64,000 nucleotides of DNA. It comes from Microbacterium sp. 3J1. Lineage in GTDB: Bacteria > Actinomycetota > Actinomycetes > Actinomycetales > Microbacteriaceae. The stretch is from NCBI RefSeq assembly GCF_001049495.1, contig NZ_CDWI01000001.1:124001-188000 (forward strand), given 5' to 3'. Below are positions 35,672 through 46,736 of this stretch, piece by piece; the first letter of the stretch is position 1; each line of letters opens with the position of its first letter. The translations under genes were made by a program, and so were the position numbers. The notes under the pieces are model-generated. The model did no database searches. It saw only the letters and a program-made list of their open reading frames with translations, and had not been told where the DNA came from.

Positions 35672-37225
35672 GTGACCGCGCCCGTACCCCTGCTGCCTCC
35701 GCCCGCCGAGCGGCTCACGCGATACGGGCAGCTGCGCGACCGCATCCTCACCGATCCCGACTGGGGACGCATGGTGCGGTGGTTCGCGCCGCTCGTCGTC
35801 ACCGCGGTCGCCGCGGTGCTGCGGCTGGTCAATCTCGGGCATCCGCACCAGCTGGCCTTCGACGAGACCTACTACGTCAAGGACGCCTGGTCGCTGTGGA
35901 CCCTCGGCTACGAGGGCACGTGGGGCGAGGACGCGAACGAGGCGTTCGTCACCCTGCAGAAGCTCCCCCTGTCGGACGTGGGGGCGTTCGTCGTTCACCC
36001 CCCACTGGGCAAATGGCTGATCGCGCTGGGCATGTCGCTCGGCGGCCCCGACAACACCGTCGGATGGCGGCTCGCGACGGCGCTCTTCGGCACCGCGAGC
36101 GTCCTGCTGGTCTACCTCGTCGCGCGCCGGCTCACCGGATCGATCCCCGTCGCGACCGTCGCGAGCGGCCTGCTCGCGATCGACGGTCTCAGCATCGTGA
36201 TGAGCCGCATCGCCCTGCTCGACGGCCTGCTGACGTTCTTCCTGCTGCTCGGGGCCCTGTTCATCCTGCACGACCGTCGACAGACGATCCCCCTGATCGA
36301 ACGCATCGATCCGGAGGCCCCCGACCCGATGTGGGGGCGGGTGTTCTGGCGACGCCCTTGGCTGGTCGCCGCGGGAATCGCCCTCGGCGCCGCCTGCGCC
36401 GTGAAATGGTCGGGGCTCTACGCCCTCGCGGCCTTCGGCCTGTACGTCGTGGTGACGGATGCTCTCGCCCGGCGCCGTGCGGGCGTCGTGCTGTGGCCGA
36501 CCTCGGCGGCCTTCCGGCAGGGACCGGTGTCGTTCGTGCTCCTCATCCTTCCGGCGCTCGCCGCCTACCTCGCGAGCTGGACCGGGTGGCTCGTCACCTC
36601 GGGCGGCTACGCACGGCAGAGCGACCCGAACCCCCTCCTCGCCCTGTGGAAGTACCACGACCTGATCCTCGACTTCCACGTCGGGCTCAGCAAGGGCCAC
36701 CCCTACGCGAGCCCGGCCTGGGAGTGGCCGTTCCTCCTCCGGCCGACGGCCGTGTGGGTGGGCACCGACCCCGCGCCGTGCGGCGTCGACCACTGCATCG
36801 CCGTGATCTCCACGATCCCCAACCCGCTCATCTGGTACGCGGGTGTCGCGGCGACGGTGTACCTGATCTACCGCCTCGTGCGCGGCTGGATCACACGGCA
36901 GCCGGTCGGCCCCGCGCTCACCTTCCCGCTGATCGGGCTGGCCGCCACCTACGTGCCGTGGCTGATGATCCCCGAGCGCACGATCTTCCAGTTCTACACG
37001 GTCGCGATGATGCCGTTCCTCGTGCTCGCCCTCGCCGTGACCCTGCGCGTGATCGCCGGGCGCAGGGAGGATCCGCTGCACCGCCGCCAGTCCGGCGAGC
37101 GCACCGTCGCGATCTTCCTCGTGGTCGTCGTGCTCGTGTCGGCGTTCTTCTATCCGGTGTGGACCGGCATGAGCGTGCCGTACGACTTCTGGCTGCTGCA
37201 CAACTGGCTCCCCGGCTGGGTCTGA
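35672..37225 (+). CDS. Dolichyl-phosphate-mannose protein O-mannosyltransferase (PMT family)
   Basis: A 517-residue polytopic membrane enzyme that transfers mannose from polyprenyl-phosphate-mannose to Ser/Thr of exported proteins. The catalytic Asp-Glu is in the first extracytoplasmic loop, AFDETYYVKDAWSLW, and a long loop carries VHPPLGKWLIALGM; roughly ten or more hydrophobic helices follow. GT39 family, like the mycobacterial Pmt. The GTG start is leaderless (see 35660-35665). The gene converges on the DUF255 gene; a 3-copy tandem repeat lies between. Confidence 0.93.
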   Translation: MTAPVPLLPPPAERLTRYGQLRDRILTDPDWGRMVRWFAPLVVTAVAAVLRLVNLGHPHQLAFDETYYVKDAWSLWTLGYEGTWGEDANEAFVTLQKLPLSDVGAFVVHPPLGKWLIALGMSLGGPDNTVGWRLATALFGTASVLLVYLVARRLTGSIPVATVASGLLAIDGLSIVMSRIALLDGLLTFFLLLGALFILHDRRQTIPLIERIDPEAPDPMWGRVFWRRPWLVAAGIALGAACAVKWSGLYALAAFGLYVVVTDALARRRAGVVLWPTSAAFRQGPVSFVLLILPALAAYLASWTGWLVTSGGYARQSDPNPLLALWKYHDLILDFHVGLSKGHPYASPAWEWPFLLRPTAVWVGTDPAPCGVDHCIAVISTIPNPLIWYAGVAATVYLIYRLVRGWITRQPVGPALTFPLIGLAATYVPWLMIPERTIFQFYTVAMMPFLVLALAVTLRVIAGRREDPLHRRQSGERTVAIFLVVVVLVSAFFYPVWTGMSVPYDFWLLHNWLPGWV

Positions 37226-37232
37226 CGCCGGC

Positions 37233-37283
37233 GCACGATCAGCGCCGGCGCACGATCAGCGCCGGGGCACGATCAGCGCCGGG
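37233..37283. repeat. Three-copy 17-base tandem repeat over a stop codon
   Basis: GCACGATCAGCGCCGG plus one variable base occurs at 37233-37249, 37250-37266 and 37267-37283. The third copy contains the stop codon (37273-37275) of the minus-strand DUF255 gene. The copy junction forms the palindrome GCGCCGGCGC. It lies between convergent genes and may act as a terminator. Confidence 0.85.
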
Positions 37284-39072
37284 GCGGCAGATCCGCCGGA
37301 TCGGCGACCGGCAGCCGGCAGACGAACGACCGGCAGTCGTAGGCGCGCTCGGGGGCGTCGGCCTTGCCCTCGAAGAGCTCGAAGCCGGCATCCGCGAGGG
37401 CCTGCGCCTGAGCGGGCGAGACGATCGCCACGACATCGGCCTGGGCCCGTCGAGCGGCAGCCGCCAGTGCGCCGGCGGGATGCTCGGTGACGACGACGAT
37501 CTGACGAGGGGCGTCGACGAGTCCGGCAGCGACCCGGAGCAGACTGCCATGGGCGAAGGGCTGGCCGAGCGCCGCCGCGGCATGCTCGCGTACACGGTCG
37601 GCGGCCGCCTCGCGGTACCGGTCTCCGGCGCCGAGACGCCACGCGGTCAGAGCTGCGGCGGCCAGCGCGGCGACCCCCGACGGCAGATCGCCGTCGGTCT
37701 GATCGGGTGCGACGGCGACGCCGCGGGCGGTGAGCAGCGGATCGCCGGCGACCCCGTCGAGCGCCGTGTCGAGCAGGGCTCGGCCCTCGACCGCCCAGGC
37801 CGCCTCGCCGGTCGCCGCCGCCAATGCGAGCAGCCCGTCTGCGAGCAGGGCCACGTCGGCCGTCGTCGCGACCGCAGACGAGGGGATGCCGTCGAGCGAT
37901 GCCCGGACGAGCGCACCGTCGGGCGCGCGGTTGATGCGCAGGACGTGGTCGGCCGCTCTCGCCGCCGCGCGGACCCACTCCTCCTCGCCGAGCGTCGCAC
38001 CCGCCCGCGCCAGCGCCGCGATGGCCAGCCCGTTCCACCCGGTGATGACCTTGCCGTCGACCGCAGGGGGCTCGAGGTCCGCCCGCTCGGGCACAGGCCG
38101 CAGGTAGTACCCGCCCTCACTGCGCTCCCCGTCGATCCACGATTCCGAGTCCTGGGCGGCGCCGAAGCCCCCTCCGTCGCGCCGCAGCACTCCGAGGAGG
38201 AACGCCGCGACTCCCCTCGCGGTCGACTCGTCGCCGGCATCGAGCGCCACGGAGAGCAGCTGCGCATTGTCGGTCAGCATCCGCTCGTAATGGGGCACAG
38301 ACCAGTCGCGCTGGGTGGCGTAGCGGAAGAACCCGCCGTCCTCATCGCGGAGCGGCGACGAGGCCATCGCCACCAGCGCCCGACCTGCCGAGGCAGCGGC
38401 ATCCGGCGCCTCGCGCCGGACCAGCGGCGTCTTCAGCAGCCCGAGCACGGTGGCGACGGGGAACTTCGGAGCCCCGCCGTACCCGCCGAACAGACGATCC
38501 TCACGTGCCGCGATGGCCTGAGCGGCCGTCGCGATCGCCGCGGCGTCGGGGAGGTCCGACGGCGTCGAGGCCGCAGCGCGCGCGAGTGCCTCGGTCACGG
38601 CATCCGCCGACTCCTCGGCCTGCGCCCGGCGCACGGTCCACGCCTCACGCACGGCCCCGAGCACATCGCGGAACGCCGGCATCGGCCCCCGCGCCTCGGG
38701 TGGCCAATAGGTGCCGGCGTAGAACGCGCGGCCGCGAGGCGTCGTGAACACCGTGAGGGGCCATCCGAGGTTCTGGGTGAACGCAGAGGCCGCCGCCATG
38801 TAGGCGCCGTCGACATCCGGATGCTCCTCGCGGTCGACCTTGACGGCCACGAAATCCCGGTCGATCAGCGCCGCCGTCTCGGGGTCGGCGAACGATTCGC
38901 GCGCCATCACGTGGCACCAGTGACAGGTCGAGTACCCGATCGAGATGAGGAGCGGCACGTCGCGGCGTTCCGCCTCGGCGAACGCCTCGGCACCCCAGGG
39001 GTACCAGTCGACGGGGTTGTCCGCGTGGGCGCGGAGGTACGGGCTGAGCGTGTCGGCGAGCCGGTTCGTCAT
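37273..39072 (-). CDS. Thioredoxin-domain protein, DUF255 / YyaL family
   Basis: 599 residues. The N-terminal 170 form a thioredoxin-like domain with [15 protein letters not shown] and the CxxC-bearing [18 protein letters not shown]. The remainder is an alpha/alpha-barrel resembling glycosidase or epimerase helices ([38 protein letters not shown]). Family members occur from bacteria to mammals (SSP411) without an established reaction. TAGCGT sits 6 bases before the ATG. Its upstream region overlaps a perfect tandem repeat (39094-39139). Confidence 0.9.
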   Translation of the reverse strand: MTNRLADTLSPYLRAHADNPVDWYPWGAEAFAEAERRDVPLLISIGYSTCHWCHVMARESFADPETAALIDRDFVAVKVDREEHPDVDGAYMAAASAFTQNLGWPLTVFTTPRGRAFYAGTYWPPEARGPMPAFRDVLGAVREAWTVRRAQAEESADAVTEALARAAASTPSDLPDAAAIATAAQAIAAREDRLFGGYGGAPKFPVATVLGLLKTPLVRREAPDAAASAGRALVAMASSPLRDEDGGFFRYATQRDWSVPHYERMLTDNAQLLSVALDAGDESTARGVAAFLLGVLRRDGGGFGAAQDSESWIDGERSEGGYYLRPVPERADLEPPAVDGKVITGWNGLAIAALARAGATLGEEEWVRAAARAADHVLRINRAPDGALVRASLDGIPSSAVATTADVALLADGLLALAAATGEAAWAVEGRALLDTALDGVAGDPLLTARGVAVAPDQTDGDLPSGVAALAAAALTAWRLGAGDRYREAAADRVREHAAAALGQPFAHGSLLRVAAGLVDAPRQIVVVTEHPAGALAAAARRAQADVVAIVSPAQAQALADAGFELFEGKADAPERAYDCRSFVCRLPVADPADLPPRR

Positions 39073-39078
39073 ACCCTC

Positions 39079-39084
39079 ACGCTA
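39079..39084 (-). promoter_or_regulatory. -10 element of the DUF255 gene
   Basis: TAGCGT, exactly 6 bases before the ATG at 39072. The -35 region would fall in the tandem repeat at 39094-39139. Confidence 0.5.
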
Positions 39085-39093
39085 CGCCGACGG

Positions 39094-39139
39094 CAGGAGC
39101 TCCGGGCCTTTCTCAGGAGCTCCGGGCCTTTCTCAGGAG
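39094..39139. repeat. Perfect 20-base tandem duplication at a gene end
   Basis: A 20-base unit beginning CAGGAGCTCC repeats exactly at 39094-39113 and 39114-39133, with the first 6 bases of a third copy (39134-39139). The FMN reductase stop codon (39133-39135) straddles the second junction. Each unit holds the palindrome GGAGCTCC. Confidence 0.9.
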
Positions 39140-39705
39140 ACGAGGAGCTGTTCAGCCGGACGCGATGCCGCATAGCCGACGAGCGGCAACGCGCGCTCGG
39201 CGGCGAGATCGATGCGCGCACGCAGCACGTCGGAGGAGATCACGTAGCCGTCGAAGTCGGTGTTGCTGGCGTAGACGCCCAGAGGCAGCGTCAGCGCCTG
39301 GAAGAAGGCGAACAGCGGACGCAGCTGGTGCTCGATGATGAGCGCGTGGCGCTCACCCCCGCCGGTGGCGGCGAGGAGGACGGGCTTGCCGACGAGCTCG
39401 TACTGCCCCACGAAGTCGAACAGGTGCTTGAAGAGGCCCGTGAACGAGGCCCGGTAGACCGGACTCCCGACGATGAGCAGGTCGGCCGCCTCGATCGCGA
39501 GGAGCTTCTCCTCCACCTCGGCGGGCAGTTGATCGCGTCGCAGCGCTCCCGCGAGCGAGGGACCGATGTCCGTCAGCTCGACGACCTCGACCTCGACCTC
39601 CGCGCGCTCGGCGACGGCATCGGCGATCGCACGGATGAGGACCGTGGTCTTGCTGGGCTCGTGCAGCGAGCCGGACACGGCGACGACGCGGTAGGGGGCT
39701 GTCAT
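39133..39705 (-). CDS. NAD(P)H-dependent FMN reductase (MsuE/SsuE-like)
   Basis: 190-residue flavodoxin-fold reductase. The FMN phosphate-binding loop is VVAVSGSLHEPSKTTVLI near the N-terminus; LLIVGSPVYRASFTGLFKHLFDFVG and KPVLLAATGGGERHALIIEHQLRPLF are typical of SsuE/MsuE enzymes. These supply FMNH2 to two-component flavin monooxygenases that desulfurise alkanesulfonates. The window carries two LLM monooxygenases (46737-47867, 55125-56180) that would need such a partner, though they are 7-16 kb away. The ATG at 39705 has TAGCGT 7 bases upstream. Confidence 0.88.
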   Translation of the reverse strand: MTAPYRVVAVSGSLHEPSKTTVLIRAIADAVAERAEVEVEVVELTDIGPSLAGALRRDQLPAEVEEKLLAIEAADLLIVGSPVYRASFTGLFKHLFDFVGQYELVGKPVLLAATGGGERHALIIEHQLRPLFAFFQALTLPLGVYASNTDFDGYVISSDVLRARIDLAAERALPLVGYAASRPAEQLLVS

Positions 39706-39712
39706 GCCGACG

Positions 39713-39718
39713 ACGCTA
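39713..39718 (-). promoter_or_regulatory. -10 element of the FMN reductase gene
   Basis: TAGCGT, 7 bases before the ATG at 39705. Confidence 0.5.
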
Positions 39719-39726
39719 CTCACGAC

Positions 39727-39761
39727 GACGCCCCGTGTCGCGATACGCGACACGGGGCGTC
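39727..39761. terminator. Strong terminator hairpin
   Basis: A perfect 16-bp stem, GACGCCCCGTGTCGCG (39727-39742) with its complement (39746-39761), around a 3-base loop. It lies 20 bases downstream of the minus-strand aldo/keto reductase stop and just upstream of the FMN reductase promoter. No T tract follows, as is common in actinobacteria. Confidence 0.85.
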
Positions 39762-39781
39762 ATCTGCGGTCTCGGACCGAC

Positions 39782-41793
<2,012 letters not shown>

Positions 41794-41799
41794 CGCCTC

Positions 41800-41805
41800 A
41801 TCGTA
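41800..41805 (-). promoter_or_regulatory. -10 element of the DUF418 gene
   Basis: TACGAT, exactly 6 bases before the GTG at 41793. Confidence 0.5.
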
Positions 41806-41850
41806 GGAGCACCGGCTGACCGGGAGGGGCGGACGGGCCTCTTCCCGTCA

Positions 41851-41856
41851 TACGAT
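41851..41856 (+). promoter_or_regulatory. -10 element of hrpA
   Basis: TACGAT, 8 bases before the ATG at 41865. The intervening GGAGGGCT would leave at most a base or two of leader. Confidence 0.5.
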
Positions 41857-41864
41857 GGAGGGCT

Positions 41865-44800
41865 ATGTCCTCACCCGTGATCTCGTATCCTCCCGAGCTG
41901 CCCGTCAGCGCCGCCAGGGACGAGATCGCCGACGCCATCCGCGACAACCAGGTCGTCATCGTCGCCGGCGCCACGGGGTCTGGCAAGACGACGCAGCTTC
42001 CGAAGATCTGCCTCGAGCTCGGGCGCGAGCGCATCGCGCACACGCAGCCGCGCCGCCTGGCAGCGCGGACGATCGCGGAGCGCGTCGCGGAGGAGCTGCA
42101 GGTCGAGCTCGGCACCCTGGTCGGCTACAAGGTGCGCTTCACCGACAAGGTCTCGGACGACACCCGCGTCGCGTTGATGACCGACGGCATCCTCCTCAAC
42201 GAGATCCACCGCGACCGCCTGCTCCGTCGCTACGACACCATCATCATCGACGAGGCGCACGAGCGGTCGCTCAACGTCGACTTCCTGCTCGGGTACCTCG
42301 TGCGAATCCTGCCCGAGCGCCCCGATCTGAAGGTCATCATCACCTCGGCGACGATCGACCCCGAGAGCTTCGCGAGGCACTTCGCGACGCCTCAGGGCGA
42401 CCCCGCGCCGATCATCGAGGTCTCGGGGCGCACCTACCCCGTGGAGATCCGCTACCGGGCGCAGGCGGAGGAAGAATCGAGTGGATCCGCACCCCAGGAG
42501 GAAGGCGACGAGGTCACCGCCATCGTCGCCGCCCTGCGCGAGCTCGATCGTGAGGCCCCGGGCGACGTGCTCGTGTTCCTCCCCGGAGAGGCCGAGATCA
42601 GGGATGCGGCGGATGCCGTGCGCGGCGCCTACGCGAAGGACCGCTCCCCCACCGAGGTGCTCCCGCTCTACGGGCGCCTGTCGGCCGCCGAGCAGCACCG
42701 CGTCTTCGAGAAGAGCAGGGTCGCGGGCGTGCGACGTCGCGTCATCCTCGCCACGAACGTCGCGGAGACGAGCCTCACGGTTCCCGGCATCCGGTACGTG
42801 ATCGACACCGGCACGGCCCGCATCTCGCGGTACAGCAACCGCTCGAAGGTGCAGCGCCTGCCCATCGAGGCCATCTCGCAGGCATCCGCGAACCAGCGCT
42901 CCGGTCGCGCCGGCCGCACCAGCGACGGCATCGCCATCCGCCTGTACAGCGAGGAGGACTTCGACCGCCGCGAGGAGTTCACCGAGCCCGAGATCCTGCG
43001 CACGTCGCTCGCCTCGGTTATCCTGCAGATGCTGTCGCTCGGGTTCGGCGACATCACCGCCTTCCCGTTCCTCACCCCGCCCGATTCCCGCGGCGTCAGG
43101 GCCGCTCTCGACCTGCTCACCGAGCTCGGCGCGGTCGCCGGCAGCGGGGATTCGCCGCGTCTGACCCGCATCGGGCGCGACATCTCCCGCATCCCGATCG
43201 ATCCCCGTTTCGCCCGGATGCTCATCGAGGCCGGCCGCACGGGCGGCGGTCAGGTGCAGCGCGACGTGCTCGCGATCGTCGCCGGCATGTCGATCCAGGA
43301 CGTCCGTGAGCGCCCGTCGCAGGAGGTTCCGCAGAGCGTCCGCGACGAGGCCGACCGGATGCATGCGCGCTTCGCCGACCCGACGAGCGACTTCCTCGCG
43401 ATCCTCAACCTCTGGAACCACCTCAGGGAGCAGCAGCGCGAGCTCGGGTCCAGCGCCTTCCGTCGCCTGTGCCGCTCGGAGCACCTCAACTACGTCCGGG
43501 TGCGCGAATGGTTCGATGTGCACCGCCAGCTGCGCTCTCTCGTGCGGGAGAAGGACTCCACCGGGTCGGGAGGCGCCGCAGACCCCGACGCGATCCACCG
43601 GGCGCTGCTGTCGGGACTCCTGTCGCAGATCGGCATCCTCGACGAGCGCAGCGCGGGCAAGGGGGCGGATCCGAAGAAGCGGAGGATGGCCGAGTATCGC
43701 GGCGCCCGCGGCATCCGCTTCTCGATCTTCCCGGGGTCCGGGCTGCGCAAGAAGAGCCCGCAATCCGTCATGGCCGCGGAGATCGTCGAGACGTCCCGCA
43801 CCTACGCACGCACGGTCGCCGCGATCGACCCCGCCTGGGCGGAGGTGCTCGCGGGCGATCTCGCCAAGCGGCAGGTCACCGAGCCGCACTGGTCGAAGGA
43901 TGCCGGAGCCGCCGTCGCGTACGAGAAGGTGACGCTGTTCGGCGTCGAGATCATCCCGCGACGGCGGGTGCAGTTCGCGCGCATCGACCGGGCGGCGTCG
44001 CGGGAGATGTTCGTGCGGCACGCTCTCGTCGAGGGCGAGTGGGATCCGACGCGCATCGACAAGCGCGTGAGCGCCTTCTGGCGCAGCAACGCCGAGCTCC
44101 GCAAGCGGCTCGAGAAGCTGGAGGAGCGCGAGCGCCGCCGCGACATCCTCGCCGGTGACGAGGCCGTGTTCCGCTTCTACGATGAGCGGATCCCCGCCGA
44201 TGTGTTCGACCTCCGCTCGTTCGAGAGATGGTGGCGGGACGCTCTCGGCGCGACGCCGAAGCTGCTCGTGATGCGCGAGGCCGACCTGCTCGACGACGAC
44301 AGCCGCGCGGACCAGAGCGAGTTCCCCACGAAGTGGACGCAGGGCGATCAGGTGCTCGGCCTCGCCTACCGCTTCGAGCCGGGAGCGGCCGACGACGGCG
44401 TGAGCGTCGTGATCCCGCTGGCCCTCCTCGCGCAGATCCAGGACCGCGGCTTCGACTGGCAGGTGCCGGGGCTCCGTGCGGAGCTCGTCACGGGTCTGCT
44501 CCGCGCGCTCCCCAAGGCGATCCGCCGCCACGTGGTGCCCGCCGCGGACTGGGCCGACAAGTTCGGTGAGGAGCTCGCCGGCGACGGCCCGGAATCGCAC
44601 GGCGGTCTGCCCCCGCGCGGCCTGAAGGAGGCTCTGGCGCGGCTGATCCAGCCGCTCGCGAACCAGCTCGTGTCGGCCGCCGACTTCGAGGACGAGCGTG
44701 TGCCCGCGCACCTGCGCATGAACTTCCGCGCCGTCGACGAGCGCGGACGTATCGTCGGCTCGAACCGCGACCTGAGCGCCCTGCAGGAGGAGCTCGCCGA

Positions 44801-45764
44801 TCGCGCTCGCAGCAGCGTGGCGCGATCGATCTCGACTCCCCCACGTCGTCCCGGTCCCTCGACGGGGCCGCAGCCCGCCATCGCCGCGTCGATCGAGCAG
44901 TCGGGGCTCACCACCTGGTCGTTCGGCGACCTGCCCGAGGTGCTCGACACCCGCGTCGCCGGCGGCGTGGTCCGCGGCTACCCGGCGATCGTCGATCAGG
45001 GCAAGACCGTCGCCGTGCGGGTGGAGTCGACTGCGGATGCCGCCGCGGCCGCGACCCGCGCCGGCGTGCTGCGGCTCGTGCTGCTCGGCGTGCCCTCGCC
45101 GTCGTCGTACGTGCAGCAGCACCTCACCAGCCAGGAGAAGCTCGCACTCGCCGCATCGCCGTACCAGTCGGCCGCGGCGCTGATCGAGGACTGCCGCGCG
45201 GCCGTCGTGCAGCAGACGCTCGACGCATCCGCTCCCGGCGGCGTGGTGCGCTCGGAGGCCGAGTTCACCCGCATCCGCGATGCCGTCTCGGCGACCCTCG
45301 TCGACGAGCTCTTCGCCTGCGTGTCACTGGTCGCCCGCATCCTCACGAAGGCGCGCGACGTCGAGCGCGGGATCAAGTCGCAGAACTCGCTCGCGCTGCT
45401 CGGGCCCCTCAACGACATCCGCACGCAGCTGTCCGGCCTCCTGCATCCGGGGTTCGTGTCGGCCGCCGGCGTGCAGCGCCTCGCGCACTTCCCCCGGTAC
45501 CTCGACGCGATGCTCGACCGGCTGAAGACGCTCGCGAACGAACCGGGCAAGGACCGCACCCGGATGAGCGAGTACGAGCGGATGGCGAAGGCGTACGAGG
45601 ATGCCGGGGGCACGGTCCCGCTGTCGGCCGGTGCGTCCGCCGCGCTGGTGGAGACGCGCTGGCTGCTCGAGGAGTACCGGGTCAGCGTGTTCGCGCAGCG
45701 ACTCGGCACCGCGCAGGCGGTCTCGCCGCAGCGCATCATGAAGGCCCTCGCCGCACGGGGGTAG
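41865..45764 (+). CDS. hrpA: ATP-dependent RNA helicase HrpA
   Basis: 1299-residue DEAH-box helicase, full length for HrpA. Walker A GATGSGKT is at 35-42, DEAH at 129-132, SAT in ITSATIDPESFA, and motif VI QRSGRAGRTSDG at about 345. It is followed by the HA2 and OB-fold regions and the long HrpA-specific C-terminal extension (DUF3418). HrpA proteins act on mRNA and on stalled or collided ribosomes. The stop codon forms the start of the next gene's -10 element. Confidence 0.96.
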   Translation: MSSPVISYPPELPVSAARDEIADAIRDNQVVIVAGATGSGKTTQLPKICLELGRERIAHTQPRRLAARTIAERVAEELQVELGTLVGYKVRFTDKVSDDTRVALMTDGILLNEIHRDRLLRRYDTIIIDEAHERSLNVDFLLGYLVRILPERPDLKVIITSATIDPESFARHFATPQGDPAPIIEVSGRTYPVEIRYRAQAEEESSGSAPQEEGDEVTAIVAALRELDREAPGDVLVFLPGEAEIRDAADAVRGAYAKDRSPTEVLPLYGRLSAAEQHRVFEKSRVAGVRRRVILATNVAETSLTVPGIRYVIDTGTARISRYSNRSKVQRLPIEAISQASANQRSGRAGRTSDGIAIRLYSEEDFDRREEFTEPEILRTSLASVILQMLSLGFGDITAFPFLTPPDSRGVRAALDLLTELGAVAGSGDSPRLTRIGRDISRIPIDPRFARMLIEAGRTGGGQVQRDVLAIVAGMSIQDVRERPSQEVPQSVRDEADRMHARFADPTSDFLAILNLWNHLREQQRELGSSAFRRLCRSEHLNYVRVREWFDVHRQLRSLVREKDSTGSGGAADPDAIHRALLSGLLSQIGILDERSAGKGADPKKRRMAEYRGARGIRFSIFPGSGLRKKSPQSVMAAEIVETSRTYARTVAAIDPAWAEVLAGDLAKRQVTEPHWSKDAGAAVAYEKVTLFGVEIIPRRRVQFARIDRAASREMFVRHALVEGEWDPTRIDKRVSAFWRSNAELRKRLEKLEERERRRDILAGDEAVFRFYDERIPADVFDLRSFERWWRDALGATPKLLVMREADLLDDDSRADQSEFPTKWTQGDQVLGLAYRFEPGAADDGVSVVIPLALLAQIQDRGFDWQVPGLRAELVTGLLRALPKAIRRHVVPAADWADKFGEELAGDGPESHGGLPPRGLKEALARLIQPLANQLVSAADFEDERVPAHLRMNFRAVDERGRIVGSNRDLSALQEELADRARSSVARSISTPPRRPGPSTGPQPAIAASIEQSGLTTWSFGDLPEVLDTRVAGGVVRGYPAIVDQGKTVAVRVESTADAAAAATRAGVLRLVLLGVPSPSSYVQQHLTSQEKLALAASPYQSAAALIEDCRAAVVQQTLDASAPGGVVRSEAEFTRIRDAVSATLVDELFACVSLVARILTKARDVERGIKSQNSLALLGPLNDIRTQLSGLLHPGFVSAAGVQRLAHFPRYLDAMLDRLKTLANEPGKDRTRMSEYERMAKAYEDAGGTVPLSAGASAALVETRWLLEEYRVSVFAQRLGTAQAVSPQRIMKALAARG

Positions 45765-45767
45765 CCT
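45762..45767 (+). promoter_or_regulatory. -10 element of the oxidoreductase gene, overlapping the hrpA stop
   Basis: TAGCCT, exactly 6 bases before the ATG at 45774. Its first three bases are the TAG stop codon of hrpA. Confidence 0.55.
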
Positions 45768-45773
45768 GGAGAC

Positions 45774-46718
45774 ATGGCTCGCGCGATCGTCTACACAGAG
45801 TTCGGTTCCCCTGACGTGCTGCACGAGATGGAGGTGCCGGACCCGATCGCACTCGGCGGCGAAGCCGTCGTGCGCATCGAGGCGGCCGGGGTGAACCCGA
45901 TCGACGCCAAGCTCCGCAGCGCGAAGCGCCCGTCCCCTCCGATCGAGGAGCCGCGACCGGTCGGCTTCGACGGCGCCGGGGTCATCGAGTCCCTCGCGGA
46001 GGACGTGGAGGGGTTCGTGGTGGGCGACCGCGTCGCGATCCGCGACACCCGCGGCACGTACGCGAGCCTCCTCGCCGTACCCGCGGAGCACATCGTGCTC
46101 CTGCCCGATGCGGTGACCGCCGCGGAGGGCGCGGCCATCGGCATCCCCGCAGGGACCGCGTACCAGTCGCTGAAGTCGCTCGGTGTGCACTCCGGTGACG
46201 TCCTGCTCGTGCACGGCGGCTCGGGCTCGGTCGGTCAGGCCGCGGTGCAGTTCGCCGTCGCGTGGGGCGCCACGGTCGTCGCGACCGCCAGCCCCGCACG
46301 CCACGATCAGCTGCGCGAGCTCGGGGCGATCCCGGTGGCGTACGGCGACGGCCTGCTCGACCGGGTGCGCGAGGCCGCGCCGAACGCCGTCACGGTCGCG
46401 CTCGACTGCGCGGGCACCGACGAGGCGATCGAGGCGTCGCTCGCGCTGGTCGACGACCGGAACCGCATCGCCACCATCGTGCGCGGCCCGGACGCGGCAT
46501 CCTTCGGCATCCGGGCCTTCTCCGGAGGGGCCCCGCAGCCGCTCACCGAGCAGGAGCTCGCCTGGCGCGCCGAGGCGCTCGGTGCCACCGTCGAGCTGCT
46601 GGCGGCGGGCGACTTCACGATCGAGCTCGGTCCCGAGCTGCCGCTCGCCGAAGCGGCGCAGGCCCACGAGCTCGTGGAGTCCGGCACCGCTTCGGGCAAG
46701 ATCGTCCTGATTCCCTAG
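45774..46718 (+). CDS. NADP-dependent quinone oxidoreductase-like enzyme (zinc-free MDR family)
   Basis: 314 residues of the medium-chain dehydrogenase/reductase superfamily. Rossmann motif LLVHGGSGSVGQAAVQFAVAWGATVVATAS, substrate domain beginning EVPDPIALGGEAVVRIEAAGVNPIDAKLRS, and no Cys/His set for catalytic or structural zinc. Resembles QOR/zeta-crystallin enzymes that reduce quinones or enones. The gene is probably leaderless. It converges with the LLM monooxygenase gene, 18 bases between stops, with no obvious terminator. Confidence 0.88.
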   Translation: MARAIVYTEFGSPDVLHEMEVPDPIALGGEAVVRIEAAGVNPIDAKLRSAKRPSPPIEEPRPVGFDGAGVIESLAEDVEGFVVGDRVAIRDTRGTYASLLAVPAEHIVLLPDAVTAAEGAAIGIPAGTAYQSLKSLGVHSGDVLLVHGGSGSVGQAAVQFAVAWGATVVATASPARHDQLRELGAIPVAYGDGLLDRVREAAPNAVTVALDCAGTDEAIEASLALVDDRNRIATIVRGPDAASFGIRAFSGGAPQPLTEQELAWRAEALGATVELLAAGDFTIELGPELPLAEAAQAHELVESGTASGKIVLIP

Positions 46719-46736
46719 CCCTCGGCTCGACGCCGG

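Noticed and set aside
41871..45122. A 1083-codon open frame antisense to hrpA
   Set aside because: High G+C leaves alternative frames open. It has no recognisable domain, and the sense strand encodes a complete HrpA with all motifs.
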